DNA of 10,362 nucleotides, from assembly GCA_023396045.1 (NCBI GenBank), contig JAEWXD010000045.1:1-10362 (forward strand). The letters are read 5' to 3'. The notes under the pieces are model-generated. The model saw only the letters and a program-made list of their open reading frames with translations, was not told the origin of the DNA and searched no databases. Position 1 is the first letter of the stretch. Each line of letters opens with the position of its first letter. The translations under genes were made by a program, and so were the position numbers. This document shows positions 1-7,084 of the stretch, one piece after another. This DNA comes from Bacillota bacterium (lineage in GTDB: Bacteria; Bacillota; Clostridia; Christensenellales; Aristaeellaceae).

Positions 1-148
1 ATTTCAAAGCTTGCATATAGATGCTCTTATGCTGTATGCGCTTACTACACAAAGGCAGGCAGCTGCATTGCGTTTGGTAATGGCTGCAAAACAGAGTGGT
101 GCAAGCGTTGAGGACATTAAAGAAAGAATGAGGAACATTCATGCATAA
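1..148 (+). CDS. ntpC: V-type ATPase subunit C, C-terminal end (partial)
   Basis: Only the last 48 codons are present. The reading frame starts at base 2, the stop TAA is at 146-148, and the 5' part lies outside the window. The visible residues (…DALMLYALTTQRQAAALRLVMAAKQSGASVEDIKERMR…) fit the end of the V/A-type ATPase subunit C family (NtpC, Vma6/AC39-like). That end has a helix followed by an R(L/I)(I/V)…K…G…E.I..R(L/M)R pattern. In this family subunit C is the funnel-shaped socket that joins the central shaft (D/F) to the membrane rotor ring (K). The position directly before subunit F is the usual one in Firmicutes operons and is the main support for the call. The gene overlaps the start of ntpF by 8 bases (ATGCATAA), which suggests translational coupling. 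Confidence 0.8.
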   Translation, partial: FQSLHIDALMLYALTTQRQAAALRLVMAAKQSGASVEDIKERMRNIHA

Positions 149-467
149 TACTTCCAAACTTGGTGCCGTTGGGCAGCGTTCTGCTGTTTTGGCTTTAAAG
201 GCTTTGGGTATGCAGGTTATTCCAACTTCTACCCCAGAAGAAACAGCAAAAGCTCTTTTTACTTTACACAAGAATGGTGTAAACGTGGTGTTTATCACCG
301 AAAAAGAGGCAATGGAAGCGCCGGAAGCCTTGGAACGCTATCGTAACGATTATTCCTTGGCTATCATTCCCATTCCTGGTACTACCGGTTCTATAGGCTA
401 TGGTATGCAGGCAATTAAAAAGAATGTAGAAAAAGCCATCGGTGCAGACATTTTATTTCAAAAATAG
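141..467 (+). CDS. ntpF: V-type ATPase subunit F
   Basis: This 108-residue protein has the length of V/A-type ATPase subunit F (about 100-110 residues). The N-terminal half has the family pattern G.VG.R....LKALGM.V.P and then a PEE segment, fitting the small Rossmann-like alpha/beta domain. The motif IIPIPG near residues 75-80 fits the I.P.IP..G stretch, and a helix with K and E residues ends the protein. Subunit F binds subunit D to form the rotating central shaft in the cytoplasmic V1 part. The ATG at 141 is preceded by GAGGA at 130-134 with a 6-base spacer, and it overlaps the ntpC stop. ntpA follows after 15 bases. The N-terminus has about five residues (MHNTS) before the conserved strand. 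No oddity is seen. Confidence 0.92.
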   Translation: MHNTSKLGAVGQRSAVLALKALGMQVIPTSTPEETAKALFTLHKNGVNVVFITEKEAMEAPEALERYRNDYSLAIIPIPGTTGSIGYGMQAIKKNVEKAIGADILFQK

Positions 468-482
468 GAAAGGTAAAGCTTA

Positions 483-2255
483 ATGGGAACAATAGTAAAA
501 GTTGCCGGTCCTTTAATCGTGGCAGAAAACATGGCAGACTCTCGTATGTACGATGTTGTGCGTGTTAGCGAAAAGCGCTTGGTAGGTGAAATTATTGAAT
601 TAAGAGGGGACAAAGCCTCCATTCAAGTATATGAAGAAACTTCCGGTCTTATGCCGGGGGAACCAGTTATATCTACCGGTGCGCAGCTTTCTGTAGAATT
701 AGGGCCTGGTCTTATAGAGTCAATTTTTGATGGTATTCAACGCCCGCTGACTGCTATTCGCGATAAGGTAGGCGATAGAATTGCACGTGGTGTAGAAGTA
801 CACTCACTTAATAGAGAGAAAAAATGGCGTTTTGAACCAAGAAAATTTATAGGTGATGCTGTAGTTGCAGGTTCCGTAGTTGGTATTGTGCAAGAAACTG
901 CAAGTGTAACCCATAAAATTATGGTGCCCTATGGTATTTCCGGTACCATTACACATATTGAAGAAATCGTTACCACAGTAGATAGTTGCGTTTGCAAAGT
1001 GCAAGATGAGCAAGGCAATGTGCATGAAATTACAATGATGCAAAAATGGCCTGTTCGTCGTGGTAGACCATATAAAACCAAAGTATCACCATTTATGCCT
1101 ATGGTTACAGGCCAACGTGTAGTAGATACATTTTTCCCTATTGCCATGGGTGGTGTAGCTGCTGTTCCGGGTCCCTTTGGCTCTGGTAAAACTGTTGTGC
1201 AACACCAATTGGCAAAATGGGCAGATGCCGATATCATTGTGTATGTAGGTTGTGGTGAACGTGGTAATGAAATGACAGACGTTTTGCGTGAATTCCCGGA
1301 ATTGCACGACCCCAAAACAGGCGAAACTTTAATGAAACGCACTGTTCTTATTGCCAACACTTCCGACATGCCGGTGGCTGCTCGTGAAGCGTCTATCTAT
1401 ACCGGTATCACCATTGCAGAATACTTTAGAGATATGGGTTATAAAGTAGCCATCATGGCAGACTCTACCAGCCGTTGGGCAGAAGCCCTTCGTGAAATGA
1501 GTGGCCGTTTGGAAGAAATGCCTGGTGAAGAAGGTTACCCTGCATACCTTTCCAGCCGTGTTGCTGAGTTCTATGAAAGAGCCGGCATTGTGCAATGCTT
1601 AGGTGATGAAGAACGTATGGGTGCTATTTCTGCTATCGGTGCTGTATCGCCTCCTGGTGGCGATATTTCAGAACCGGTATCTCAGGCTACTTTACGTATT
1701 GTTAAAGTATTCTGGGGTCTTTCTGCACAGTTGGCTTACAAACGCCATTTCCCTGCCATTGATTGGCTACAGAGCTACTCTCTTTATACCGATCGATTGG
1801 CGGATTGGTATAGCGATAATGTTTCTGCAGAATGGAATGCAATGCGTACCAAAGCCATGGCTATCCTGCAAAAAGAAGCAGAATTAGACGAAATTGTGCG
1901 CTTGGTAGGTGTAGATGCACTTAGTTGGGCAGATAGATTAACCATGGAAACAGCAAGAATGATTCGTGAAGACTATTTGCACCAAAACGCATTTGATGAA
2001 GTAGATACCTATACATCACTTAAAAAACAGGAAATTATGCTTCGCTTAATTTTAACCTTGGATGAACGCGGTCAAAAAGCCATTGCAGATGGTGCAAACC
2101 TATCCAGCATCATTTCACTTCCGGTTCGTGAAAAAATTGGTAGAGCAAAATATATTCCGGAAACCGATTTGCATGAAAAAATTGCAGAAATTGAAAAAGA
2201 ATTGATCACCGAATTATCCAATTTGGATGCACAAGGAGGGCAAGCAGATGCTTAA
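483..2255 (+). CDS. ntpA: V-type ATPase catalytic subunit A
   Basis: This is the catalytic ATP-binding subunit of the V1 sector, forming the A3B3 hexamer in the cytoplasm with subunit B. At 590 residues it is full length for the family. The order is an N-terminal beta barrel (about 1-70, with VAGPLIVAE), the non-homologous bulge typical of A subunits (about 110-180), the nucleotide-binding domain (about 215-435) and a helical C-terminal domain. The P-loop GPFGSGKT is at 230-237 with Lys236. The catalytic Glu lies in GCGERGNEM as Glu259, followed by Arg260. The segment MADSTSRWAEALREMSGRLEEMPGEEGYP is also conserved in the family. The ATG at 483 follows an AGGAAAGG ribosome site at about 466-473, 15 bases after ntpF. 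The last 8 bases overlap the start of ntpB. All key residues are present. Whether the enzyme moves H+ or Na+ cannot be told, because the K ring subunit is outside the window. Confidence 0.98.
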   Translation: MGTIVKVAGPLIVAENMADSRMYDVVRVSEKRLVGEIIELRGDKASIQVYEETSGLMPGEPVISTGAQLSVELGPGLIESIFDGIQRPLTAIRDKVGDRIARGVEVHSLNREKKWRFEPRKFIGDAVVAGSVVGIVQETASVTHKIMVPYGISGTITHIEEIVTTVDSCVCKVQDEQGNVHEITMMQKWPVRRGRPYKTKVSPFMPMVTGQRVVDTFFPIAMGGVAAVPGPFGSGKTVVQHQLAKWADADIIVYVGCGERGNEMTDVLREFPELHDPKTGETLMKRTVLIANTSDMPVAAREASIYTGITIAEYFRDMGYKVAIMADSTSRWAEALREMSGRLEEMPGEEGYPAYLSSRVAEFYERAGIVQCLGDEERMGAISAIGAVSPPGGDISEPVSQATLRIVKVFWGLSAQLAYKRHFPAIDWLQSYSLYTDRLADWYSDNVSAEWNAMRTKAMAILQKEAELDEIVRLVGVDALSWADRLTMETARMIREDYLHQNAFDEVDTYTSLKKQEIMLRLILTLDERGQKAIADGANLSSIISLPVREKIGRAKYIPETDLHEKIAEIEKELITELSNLDAQGGQADA

Positions 2256-3630
2256 AGAATATCGCACCATTAAAGAAGTGGTTGGCCCTTTGATGCTTGT
2301 AGAAGGCGTATCTGGTGTCGGTTATGACGAATTGGTAGAAATCGAACAAGCCAATGGCGAACGCCGCCGTGGTAAAGTTTTGGAAATCAACCAAGACAAA
2401 GCACTCGTGCAACTTTTTGAAAGCAGTAATGGCTTAAAAATTAACGATAGTAAAGCAAGATTCTTAGGTAGATCTATTGAATTATCTGTTTCTTCCGATA
2501 TTTTAGGCCGTGTATTTGACGGTATGGGTAACCCCAAAGACGGTGGACCGGAACTCATTCCGGAAAAAAGAATGGATATTAACGGCGAACCTTTGAACCC
2601 GGCTTCCAGAGATTATCCAAGTGAATTTATTCAAACCGGTATCTCTGCTATTGACGGCTTGAACACCTTGGTTCGTGGTCAAAAATTGCCTGTGTTCTCT
2701 GCTTCTGGTTTACCTCATGCACAATTGGCTACACAAATTGCACGTCAAGCAAAAGTGCTTGGTGGCGATAGCAAGTTTGCTGTAGTATTTGGCGCTATTG
2801 GTATCACATTTGAAGAAGCCGAATACTTTGTAGAAGATTTTAAACGCACAGGTGCTATTGAACGTGCCGTACTCTTTATGAACCTTGCCAACGACCCTGC
2901 TATTGAACGTATTGCAACACCTCGTATGGCACTTACCGCTGCAGAATATCTTGCTTTTGAAAAAGGCATGCACGTATTGGTTATCCTTACCGACATCACC
3001 AACTATGCAGAAGCCTTGCGTGAAGTATCTGCCGCTCGTAAAGAAGTTCCAGGCCGCCGTGGCTACCCTGGCTACCTTTATACCGACCTTGCAACCATGT
3101 ATGAACGTGCCGGTAGAATTGTAGGTAAAGAAGGTTCTATTACACAAATTCCAATTCTTACCATGCCGGAAGAAGATAAAACCCACCCAATTCCTGACTT
3201 AACTGGTTATATTACAGAGGGGCAAATCATTCTTAGCCGTGAACTTTATCGCAAAGGTATTCAGCCACCTATCGATGTATTACCATCGCTTTCCCGTTTG
3301 AAGGATAAAGGTATCGGCGCAGGTAAAACAAGAGAAGACCACGCACCAACGATGAACCAATTGTTCGCTGCTTACTCTCGTGGTAAAGACGCAAAAGAAT
3401 TGGCAGTGGTATTGGGTGAAGGTGCTCTTACCGATGTAGATAAAAAATACGCACAGTTTGCAACAGAGTTTGAAAATAGATATGTTTCCCAAGGCTACAC
3501 CACAAACCGTAGTATTGAAGATACCTTAACTATAGGTTGGGAACTTCTTTCCAAACTTCCCCGTGCAGAACTGAAACGTATTCGTGATGATATGTTAGAT
3601 AAATATCTTCCCAACGCAAAGGAGGAGTAA
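2248..3630 (+). CDS. ntpB: V-type ATPase subunit B
   Basis: This is the non-catalytic partner of subunit A in the A3B3 hexamer, 460 residues as expected. I chose the ATG at 2248 because it sits 8 bases after a strong AGGAGG at 2234-2239 and gives the family N-terminus MLKEYRTIKEVVGPLMLVEG. An in-frame ATG at 2227 would add seven unconserved residues and lacks a ribosome site. The start overlaps the ntpA stop as ATGCTTAA. There is no Walker A P-loop. In its place is SGLPH at residues 153-157, as is normal for B subunits. PGRRGYPGYLYTDL begins at residue 268. Arg350 in PSLSRLKDKGIG is at the position of the arginine finger described for Enterococcus hirae NtpB, which reaches into the A-subunit active site; the match of numbering is from memory. 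ntpD starts 4 bases after the stop codon. Confidence 0.98.
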   Translation: MLKEYRTIKEVVGPLMLVEGVSGVGYDELVEIEQANGERRRGKVLEINQDKALVQLFESSNGLKINDSKARFLGRSIELSVSSDILGRVFDGMGNPKDGGPELIPEKRMDINGEPLNPASRDYPSEFIQTGISAIDGLNTLVRGQKLPVFSASGLPHAQLATQIARQAKVLGGDSKFAVVFGAIGITFEEAEYFVEDFKRTGAIERAVLFMNLANDPAIERIATPRMALTAAEYLAFEKGMHVLVILTDITNYAEALREVSAARKEVPGRRGYPGYLYTDLATMYERAGRIVGKEGSITQIPILTMPEEDKTHPIPDLTGYITEGQIILSRELYRKGIQPPIDVLPSLSRLKDKGIGAGKTREDHAPTMNQLFAAYSRGKDAKELAVVLGEGALTDVDKKYAQFATEFENRYVSQGYTTNRSIEDTLTIGWELLSKLPRAELKRIRDDMLDKYLPNAKEE

Positions 3631-3633
3631 GCC

Positions 3634-4269
3634 ATGGCAGTGTTACGTGTAAATCCTACACGCATGGAGCTTACCCGCATTAAGCGCAGATTGGTTACAG
3701 CAAAACGTGGCCATAAATTGTTAAAAGATAAAAGAGATGAAATGGTTCGCCAATTTATTATCATGATTCGTAAAAACAAAGACCTGCGTGAAAGTGTGGA
3801 AAAAGAGCTTGCAAAAGCTTTTGGCGATTTTTCTATGGCGCGTGCCGTTATGGAACCCAAAGCTTTAGAAGAAGCTATGCTCTATCCGGCAAGGCAAGCA
3901 CAAATCTCGGTAGATATGCGCAATGTTATGAGCGTAAAAGTGCCCCATATTACAGTAGATGAAGCATCACTTACAGAAACTACCCTTTCCTATGGCTTAA
4001 GTGATACCTCTGCGCAACTGGATGGTGCTATCGCCGGCATTGCAAATACCTTGCCCAAGCTTATAGAACTTGCAGAAATTGAAAAGTCTTGCAATATGTT
4101 GGCAGATGAAATTGAAAAAACAAGGCGTAGAGTAAATGCTTTAGAGTATGTAATGATTCCACAATTTGAAGAAACCATTAAATTCATTACCATGAAATTA
4201 GATGAAAACGAACGTGGTTCTATTACCAGGCTCATGAAAGTAAAGGATATGATTGCAGAACGCAATTAA
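3634..4269 (+). CDS. ntpD: V-type ATPase subunit D (central shaft)
   Basis: Subunit D is the long coiled-coil rotor axle that turns inside the A3B3 hexamer and, with F, transmits rotation to the membrane ring. The 211-residue length is typical. The N-terminus VNPTRMELTRIKRRLVTAKRGHKLLKDKRDEMVRQF (residues 6-41) is the family signature and forms the first long helix. The C-terminal stretch with RRRVNALEYVMIP, then EETIKFI and ENERGS, forms the second. The start ATG at 3634 follows AAGGAGG at 3619-3625 with an 8-base spacer, and only 3 bases separate it from the ntpB stop. A strong terminator begins right after the stop codon, so this is the last gene of the operon. Confidence 0.97.
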   Translation: MAVLRVNPTRMELTRIKRRLVTAKRGHKLLKDKRDEMVRQFIIMIRKNKDLRESVEKELAKAFGDFSMARAVMEPKALEEAMLYPARQAQISVDMRNVMSVKVPHITVDEASLTETTLSYGLSDTSAQLDGAIAGIANTLPKLIELAEIEKSCNMLADEIEKTRRRVNALEYVMIPQFEETIKFITMKLDENERGSITRLMKVKDMIAERN

Positions 4270-4303
4270 CAAAAAACTTCGGAAGAAATTCCGAAGTTTT
4301 TTG
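4270..4303 (+). terminator. Rho-independent terminator of the ntp operon
   Basis: A 14-base-pair perfect stem (4271-4284 with 4289-4302) is closed by a GAAA tetraloop (4285-4288) and ends in a run of six T. It starts right after the ntpD stop. The A-run on the left arm means it could also act on the - strand, but no - strand gene ends here. Confidence 0.93.
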
Positions 4304-4310
4304 TATCCGG

Positions 4311-4345
4311 AAAACCAACAGATAAGCTGGTGGTTGGTTTTTTTG
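4311..4345 (+). terminator. Second, weaker terminator-like hairpin after ntpD
   Basis: AAAACCAAC at 4311-4319 pairs with GTTGGTTTT at 4333-4341. An inner CAG/CTG pairing (4319-4321 with 4327-4329) is a possible alternative. The right arm runs into seven T at 4338-4344. It lies 8 bases after the first terminator and probably backs it up. The 13-base loop makes it weaker than the first. Confidence 0.55.
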
Positions 4346-4403
4346 ATTGTTGTATGGCTCTTGAAGAAATACCAAAAAAGTAAGAAAAACTGAAAAATAT
4401 ATT

Positions 4404-4438
4404 TAGTCGATTGATATTCAATCGGTTTTTTATATAAT
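4404..4438 (+). promoter_or_regulatory. Upstream promoter candidate overlapping a hairpin
   Basis: TTGATA (4411-4416), a 16-base spacer and TATAAT (4433-4438) form a near-consensus sigma-A-type promoter reading rightwards. The -35 box lies inside a perfect inverted repeat, CGATTGA-TAT-TCAATCG (4408-4424). A T-run (4426-4431) follows the repeat, so the same bases could form a short terminator hairpin. If used, the promoter would give the surface-protein mRNA a leader of about 290 bases, or drive a small RNA. No coding start with a ribosome site follows closely. AT-rich DNA throws up such matches by chance, so this is a candidate only. Confidence 0.4.
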
Positions 4439-4651
4439 CGTTAGAATAATAAATTGTATTTAAAACATATATCATAAAGTGTAGTATATATTAAAATAAA
4501 TAGAAAATCGTTATGATTTTGTAAAAGTATTACTGCACAAAAATTATCATTTTTATGCCGTTAATGTGTATAGCATGGAATTTATAATATAAAATATTGC
4601 GAAAAATTCTTATTTGTTAATAAAATATTTGGATTTAATTTTAATAATATG
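4439..4651. other. AT-rich gene-free stretch before the surface-protein gene
   Basis: This stretch is strongly AT-rich with stops in all frames and no ORF with a plausible ribosome site. It contains a weak hairpin AAAATC-GTTAT-GATTTT (4504-4520). I see no riboswitch or known RNA motif. It could be a long 5' leader if the promoter at about 4411-4438 is active, or simply intergenic DNA. Confidence 0.5.
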
Positions 4652-4681
4652 TGGATTTTTTATTGGTTAGTGTGCTATAAT
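4652..4681 (+). promoter_or_regulatory. Extended -10 promoter of the surface-protein gene
   Basis: A perfect TATAAT (4676-4681) carries an upstream TGC, making an extended -10 (TGnTATAAT). A poor -35, TGGATT at 4652-4657, sits 18 bases upstream. Extended -10 promoters tolerate weak -35 boxes. The predicted transcription start near 4688 falls inside the palindrome at 4685-4708 and about 45 bases before the GTG start codon. Confidence 0.7.
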
Positions 4682-4684
4682 TTC

Positions 4685-4708
4685 AAAAGTAAGTTATAAC
4701 TAACTTTT
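4685..4708. promoter_or_regulatory. Near-perfect 24-base palindrome at the transcription start (candidate operator)
   Basis: The sequence reads AAAAGTAAGTTA then TAACTAACTTTT. It is symmetric about 4696/4697 with a single mismatched pair (4691 and 4702). It starts 4 bases after the -10 box, so a bound dimer would block transcription start, as with many repressor operators. It could also form a hairpin at the 5' end of the mRNA that protects it or hides the ribosome site at about 4714-4719. The binding protein is unknown. Confidence 0.5.
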
Positions 4709-4732
4709 TAAAGAAAGGAATCCATATCTCAA

Positions 4733-7039
4733 GTGAAACGTTCTCTAAACAAAACCCCAATCATATTGATTGCTGTACTTTTAGTATTATCTGTTTTTGT
4801 GCAACCGTCTTATGCAAACAATTCAAATTTTGTGTTAAATTTTGTGCAAGATGGTACTGTAATCTATAGTGTGGACATTTTAAATGGTTCAAAAGTAACA
4901 CAACAAGATATTGATCAAGCTACCGGTAAGTTATCCGTTTCAGATAAGCTTTTTTCGCATTGGTCTACTATGGAGCAAGGTCAAAAATTTGATTTGCAAA
5001 GTGATATACAAAGCGACCTTATATTATATGCTGTTTATACAGATGCAGTTAAAGTAAGCTTTGACGCACAAGGCGGTAGATATACACGCCCTGTATATGT
5101 AAAGAAAAACAGTTCCTTAGATAGTGTTTTACCGCAAAATCCGTCAAAAGCTGGCTATGATTTTTTATATTGGGCACTTAATCCAAATGGTGAAAAATAT
5201 AATACTTCTACTTCTTTAAATAGCAATGTGAAATTGTATGCCGTTTGGCAAGCAAAAAATTCAGAATACACTGTTTTATATTGGCATGAAATGGCAGACA
5301 GTGAAGCCTATGCAGTGGCAGATACAGAAAAACATAGTGCACAAACCGGCACAGTCGCAAATGCAAATAAAAAACAATTTCCTAACTTTACTTTTAATGC
5401 AAGTAAATCAGATGACAATGTGCTTGTAAAAGGCAATGGCGAAACTGTTGTAAATCTTTATTATAATAGAAATACATTTTCGCTGGATTTTAAAAACAAA
5501 AACGGTAATTCTTTAATCCCTACAAAAAAAGTAAAACATGGGGCAGATATTCGTGCTTTTGCTAATGAAGCTATGCAAAAAATCGGTACCAATTATAACT
5601 GGGCTGTTCCTGATGAAAATTATGGTATGAACCAGCTAAATCATTACATTGATATTCCTTTAATGCCTGCAAAAGATTTTACTCTTTATGCCGACAAAAA
5701 AGGTTCCGGTACGGGTCTTGTTCAAATGATTGATGTAGATACCAAAGAAGTTATACGCAGTATAAAACATTCTCCTAAAGGTTATATTTATAACGTGGTA
5801 TTTATCGGAACCAATTATCCTATCGAGGGTTTTGATTTTCAATATGTAAACAAGCCTGGTAAAGTATCAGATCGTTTTACATGGGAAGGCGGTTCTGATG
5901 GAATCTATACCATAAAATCTTATTATAAAAGAAAAAGCTATAAAATTTCATTTTTAAGTAACAACAATCAATCTGTTCAAGAATTACCCAATGTTTTATA
6001 TAATGCAGATATCAGCAATGCTGCACCAAACAATTACCAAGTGGGCATTACAAAGGATTCTGCCGGCAGAACATTTGCTGGCTGGTTTAGTAATGTCAGT
6101 TTTAACGGATCACCTGTTGACTTTTCCAATCAAAAAATGCCGGCACACAATTTGGTGTATTATGCAAAATGGGAATTACCGAAGTATTCTTTAACAGCCC
6201 GTCCACATCGTAATGCAAGTGATGAACAGGTGTTTTTTATTCAAGAAGGTGAAATGCCTAAAGCTGATACACAAGCAAGTTTAAAAACAACACCAGGCGA
6301 AACAGATGATAGCTTTTTAGGGTGGTTCTATCAAAATAATGGGCAAATAGAACGTTTTGATTTTTCTATGCCTTTTTATGAGAATATTGAAATTTTTCCA
6401 TTGTGGGCACAAAAAACCTATCAAGTAAGCTATGATTTAAATCAAGCTACTGGCACTATACCGATAGACCCCCTCCGTTATTATAGTGGTACAAAAGCTA
6501 AATTATTGCCATTGCATAGTGATGTAAAGGGGCCTGAAAACAGAAAATTTGCAGCGTGGGCAGTTGGCTCAGAATTGTTAAAGCCAAACGATTGGAGAAC
6601 CATAGCGTCCAATCTTACTGTACGTGCTGATTGGGGAGATATAGAAACTGTAACGATTACATTTAATGCTAATGGCGGTAGTGGCAACATGGCAGCAGTA
6701 GTTGTTCCCTTAGGGGCACAATATACCCTTCCAAAGAATGAATTCGTAGCTCCTAAGAGGCAAGAATTTGCAGGATGGCAAGTGATGCAAAATATTATGC
6801 AGACAGGCGAAAGCTTCACTGCAGTAGAAACTACTGAGCTGCTGGCTACATGGAAAGTAAAAACAGAACATGCTGCGCCAAACACAATTGCACCTACTGT
6901 ACGAAAAGAAAAACCAAAAGCAATCCATGCACCTAAAACGGGTGATACATCCTCTATAGGTATGTATATCTTGTTATTGCTTGTGTGTAGCTTAAGCAGT
7001 TTTGTAATTATTCAAAAAAATAAAAAACGTACCAATTAA
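4733..7039 (+). CDS. Sortase-anchored surface protein with InlB B-repeat-like modules
   Basis: This 768-residue protein is exported and wall-anchored. Residues 1-28 are a signal peptide: MKRSLNK, a hydrophobic core at 10-23, and probable cleavage after PSYA. Modules of the InlB B-repeat (Listeria/Bacteroides repeat, Flg_new-like) type, with the hallmarks F.GW/FLYW…LYA.W, lie at about 31-104, 105-174 (the most canonical, FDAQGG…GYDFLYW…LYAVW), 403-480, 484-560, 562-634 and 638-708. Residues 178-245 (YTVLYWHE…VLVKGNGETVVNLYYNRN) and 326-400 (IDVDTKEVI…SYYKRK) look MucBP-like. Residues 248-322 look like the spacer often seen between such parts. A linker (711-732) leads to APKTGD (733-738), a hydrophobic helix (about 743-760) and the tail KNKKRTN, a sorting signal with Ala in place of Leu. 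There is no leucine-rich repeat or enzyme domain, so an adhesin or stalk role is only inferred. The start is GTG. The only ribosome site, AAAGGA at 4714-4719, is 13 bases away, but the signal peptide supports this start. It is a single-gene unit between terminators. Confidence 0.88.
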   Translation: MKRSLNKTPIILIAVLLVLSVFVQPSYANNSNFVLNFVQDGTVIYSVDILNGSKVTQQDIDQATGKLSVSDKLFSHWSTMEQGQKFDLQSDIQSDLILYAVYTDAVKVSFDAQGGRYTRPVYVKKNSSLDSVLPQNPSKAGYDFLYWALNPNGEKYNTSTSLNSNVKLYAVWQAKNSEYTVLYWHEMADSEAYAVADTEKHSAQTGTVANANKKQFPNFTFNASKSDDNVLVKGNGETVVNLYYNRNTFSLDFKNKNGNSLIPTKKVKHGADIRAFANEAMQKIGTNYNWAVPDENYGMNQLNHYIDIPLMPAKDFTLYADKKGSGTGLVQMIDVDTKEVIRSIKHSPKGYIYNVVFIGTNYPIEGFDFQYVNKPGKVSDRFTWEGGSDGIYTIKSYYKRKSYKISFLSNNNQSVQELPNVLYNADISNAAPNNYQVGITKDSAGRTFAGWFSNVSFNGSPVDFSNQKMPAHNLVYYAKWELPKYSLTARPHRNASDEQVFFIQEGEMPKADTQASLKTTPGETDDSFLGWFYQNNGQIERFDFSMPFYENIEIFPLWAQKTYQVSYDLNQATGTIPIDPLRYYSGTKAKLLPLHSDVKGPENRKFAAWAVGSELLKPNDWRTIASNLTVRADWGDIETVTITFNANGGSGNMAAVVVPLGAQYTLPKNEFVAPKRQEFAGWQVMQNIMQTGESFTAVETTELLATWKVKTEHAAPNTIAPTVRKEKPKAIHAPKTGDTSSIGMYILLLLVCSLSSFVIIQKNKKRTN

Positions 7040-7070
7040 AATAGCAATCTATAAATGGCTTTCTTGCTCA

Positions 7071-7084
7071 TATATTGCAATATA
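7071..7084. repeat. Perfect 14-base AT-rich palindrome
   Basis: TATATTGCAATATA is its own reverse complement. It lies between the surface-protein stop and the bidirectional terminator and touches the first base of the terminator's left arm. It may add to the hairpin structure at the 3' ends of the convergent transcripts. No known role is visible. Confidence 0.4.

Noticed and set aside
929..1369. 146-codon open frame on the - strand inside ntpA
   Set aside because: It lies opposite the highly conserved catalytic core of ntpA, has no ribosome site or recognisable protein pattern, and its residue mix is what one gets from reading a coding strand backwards.
2227..2247. Upstream in-frame ATG for ntpB
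   Set aside because: It has no ribosome site and the extra seven residues are not in the family, whereas the ATG at 2248 has AGGAGG at the right distance.
2710..3186. 158-codon open frame on the - strand inside ntpB
   Set aside because: It lies opposite a conserved gene, is rich in Cys, His and Phe as expected for antisense reading, and has no start signals.
4354..4383. Nine-codon ORF (MALEEIPKK) downstream of the second hairpin
   Set aside because: It has no ribosome site and no promoter at a suitable distance, so a chance ORF is more likely.
4266..4475. 69-codon open frame on the - strand after ntpD
   Set aside because: It reads through the terminator hairpins and the AT-rich stretch, and its composition is that of non-coding DNA.
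4504..4520. AAAATC/GATTTT hairpin in the leader region
   Set aside because: The stem is only six mostly A-T pairs, too weak to call an RNA element.
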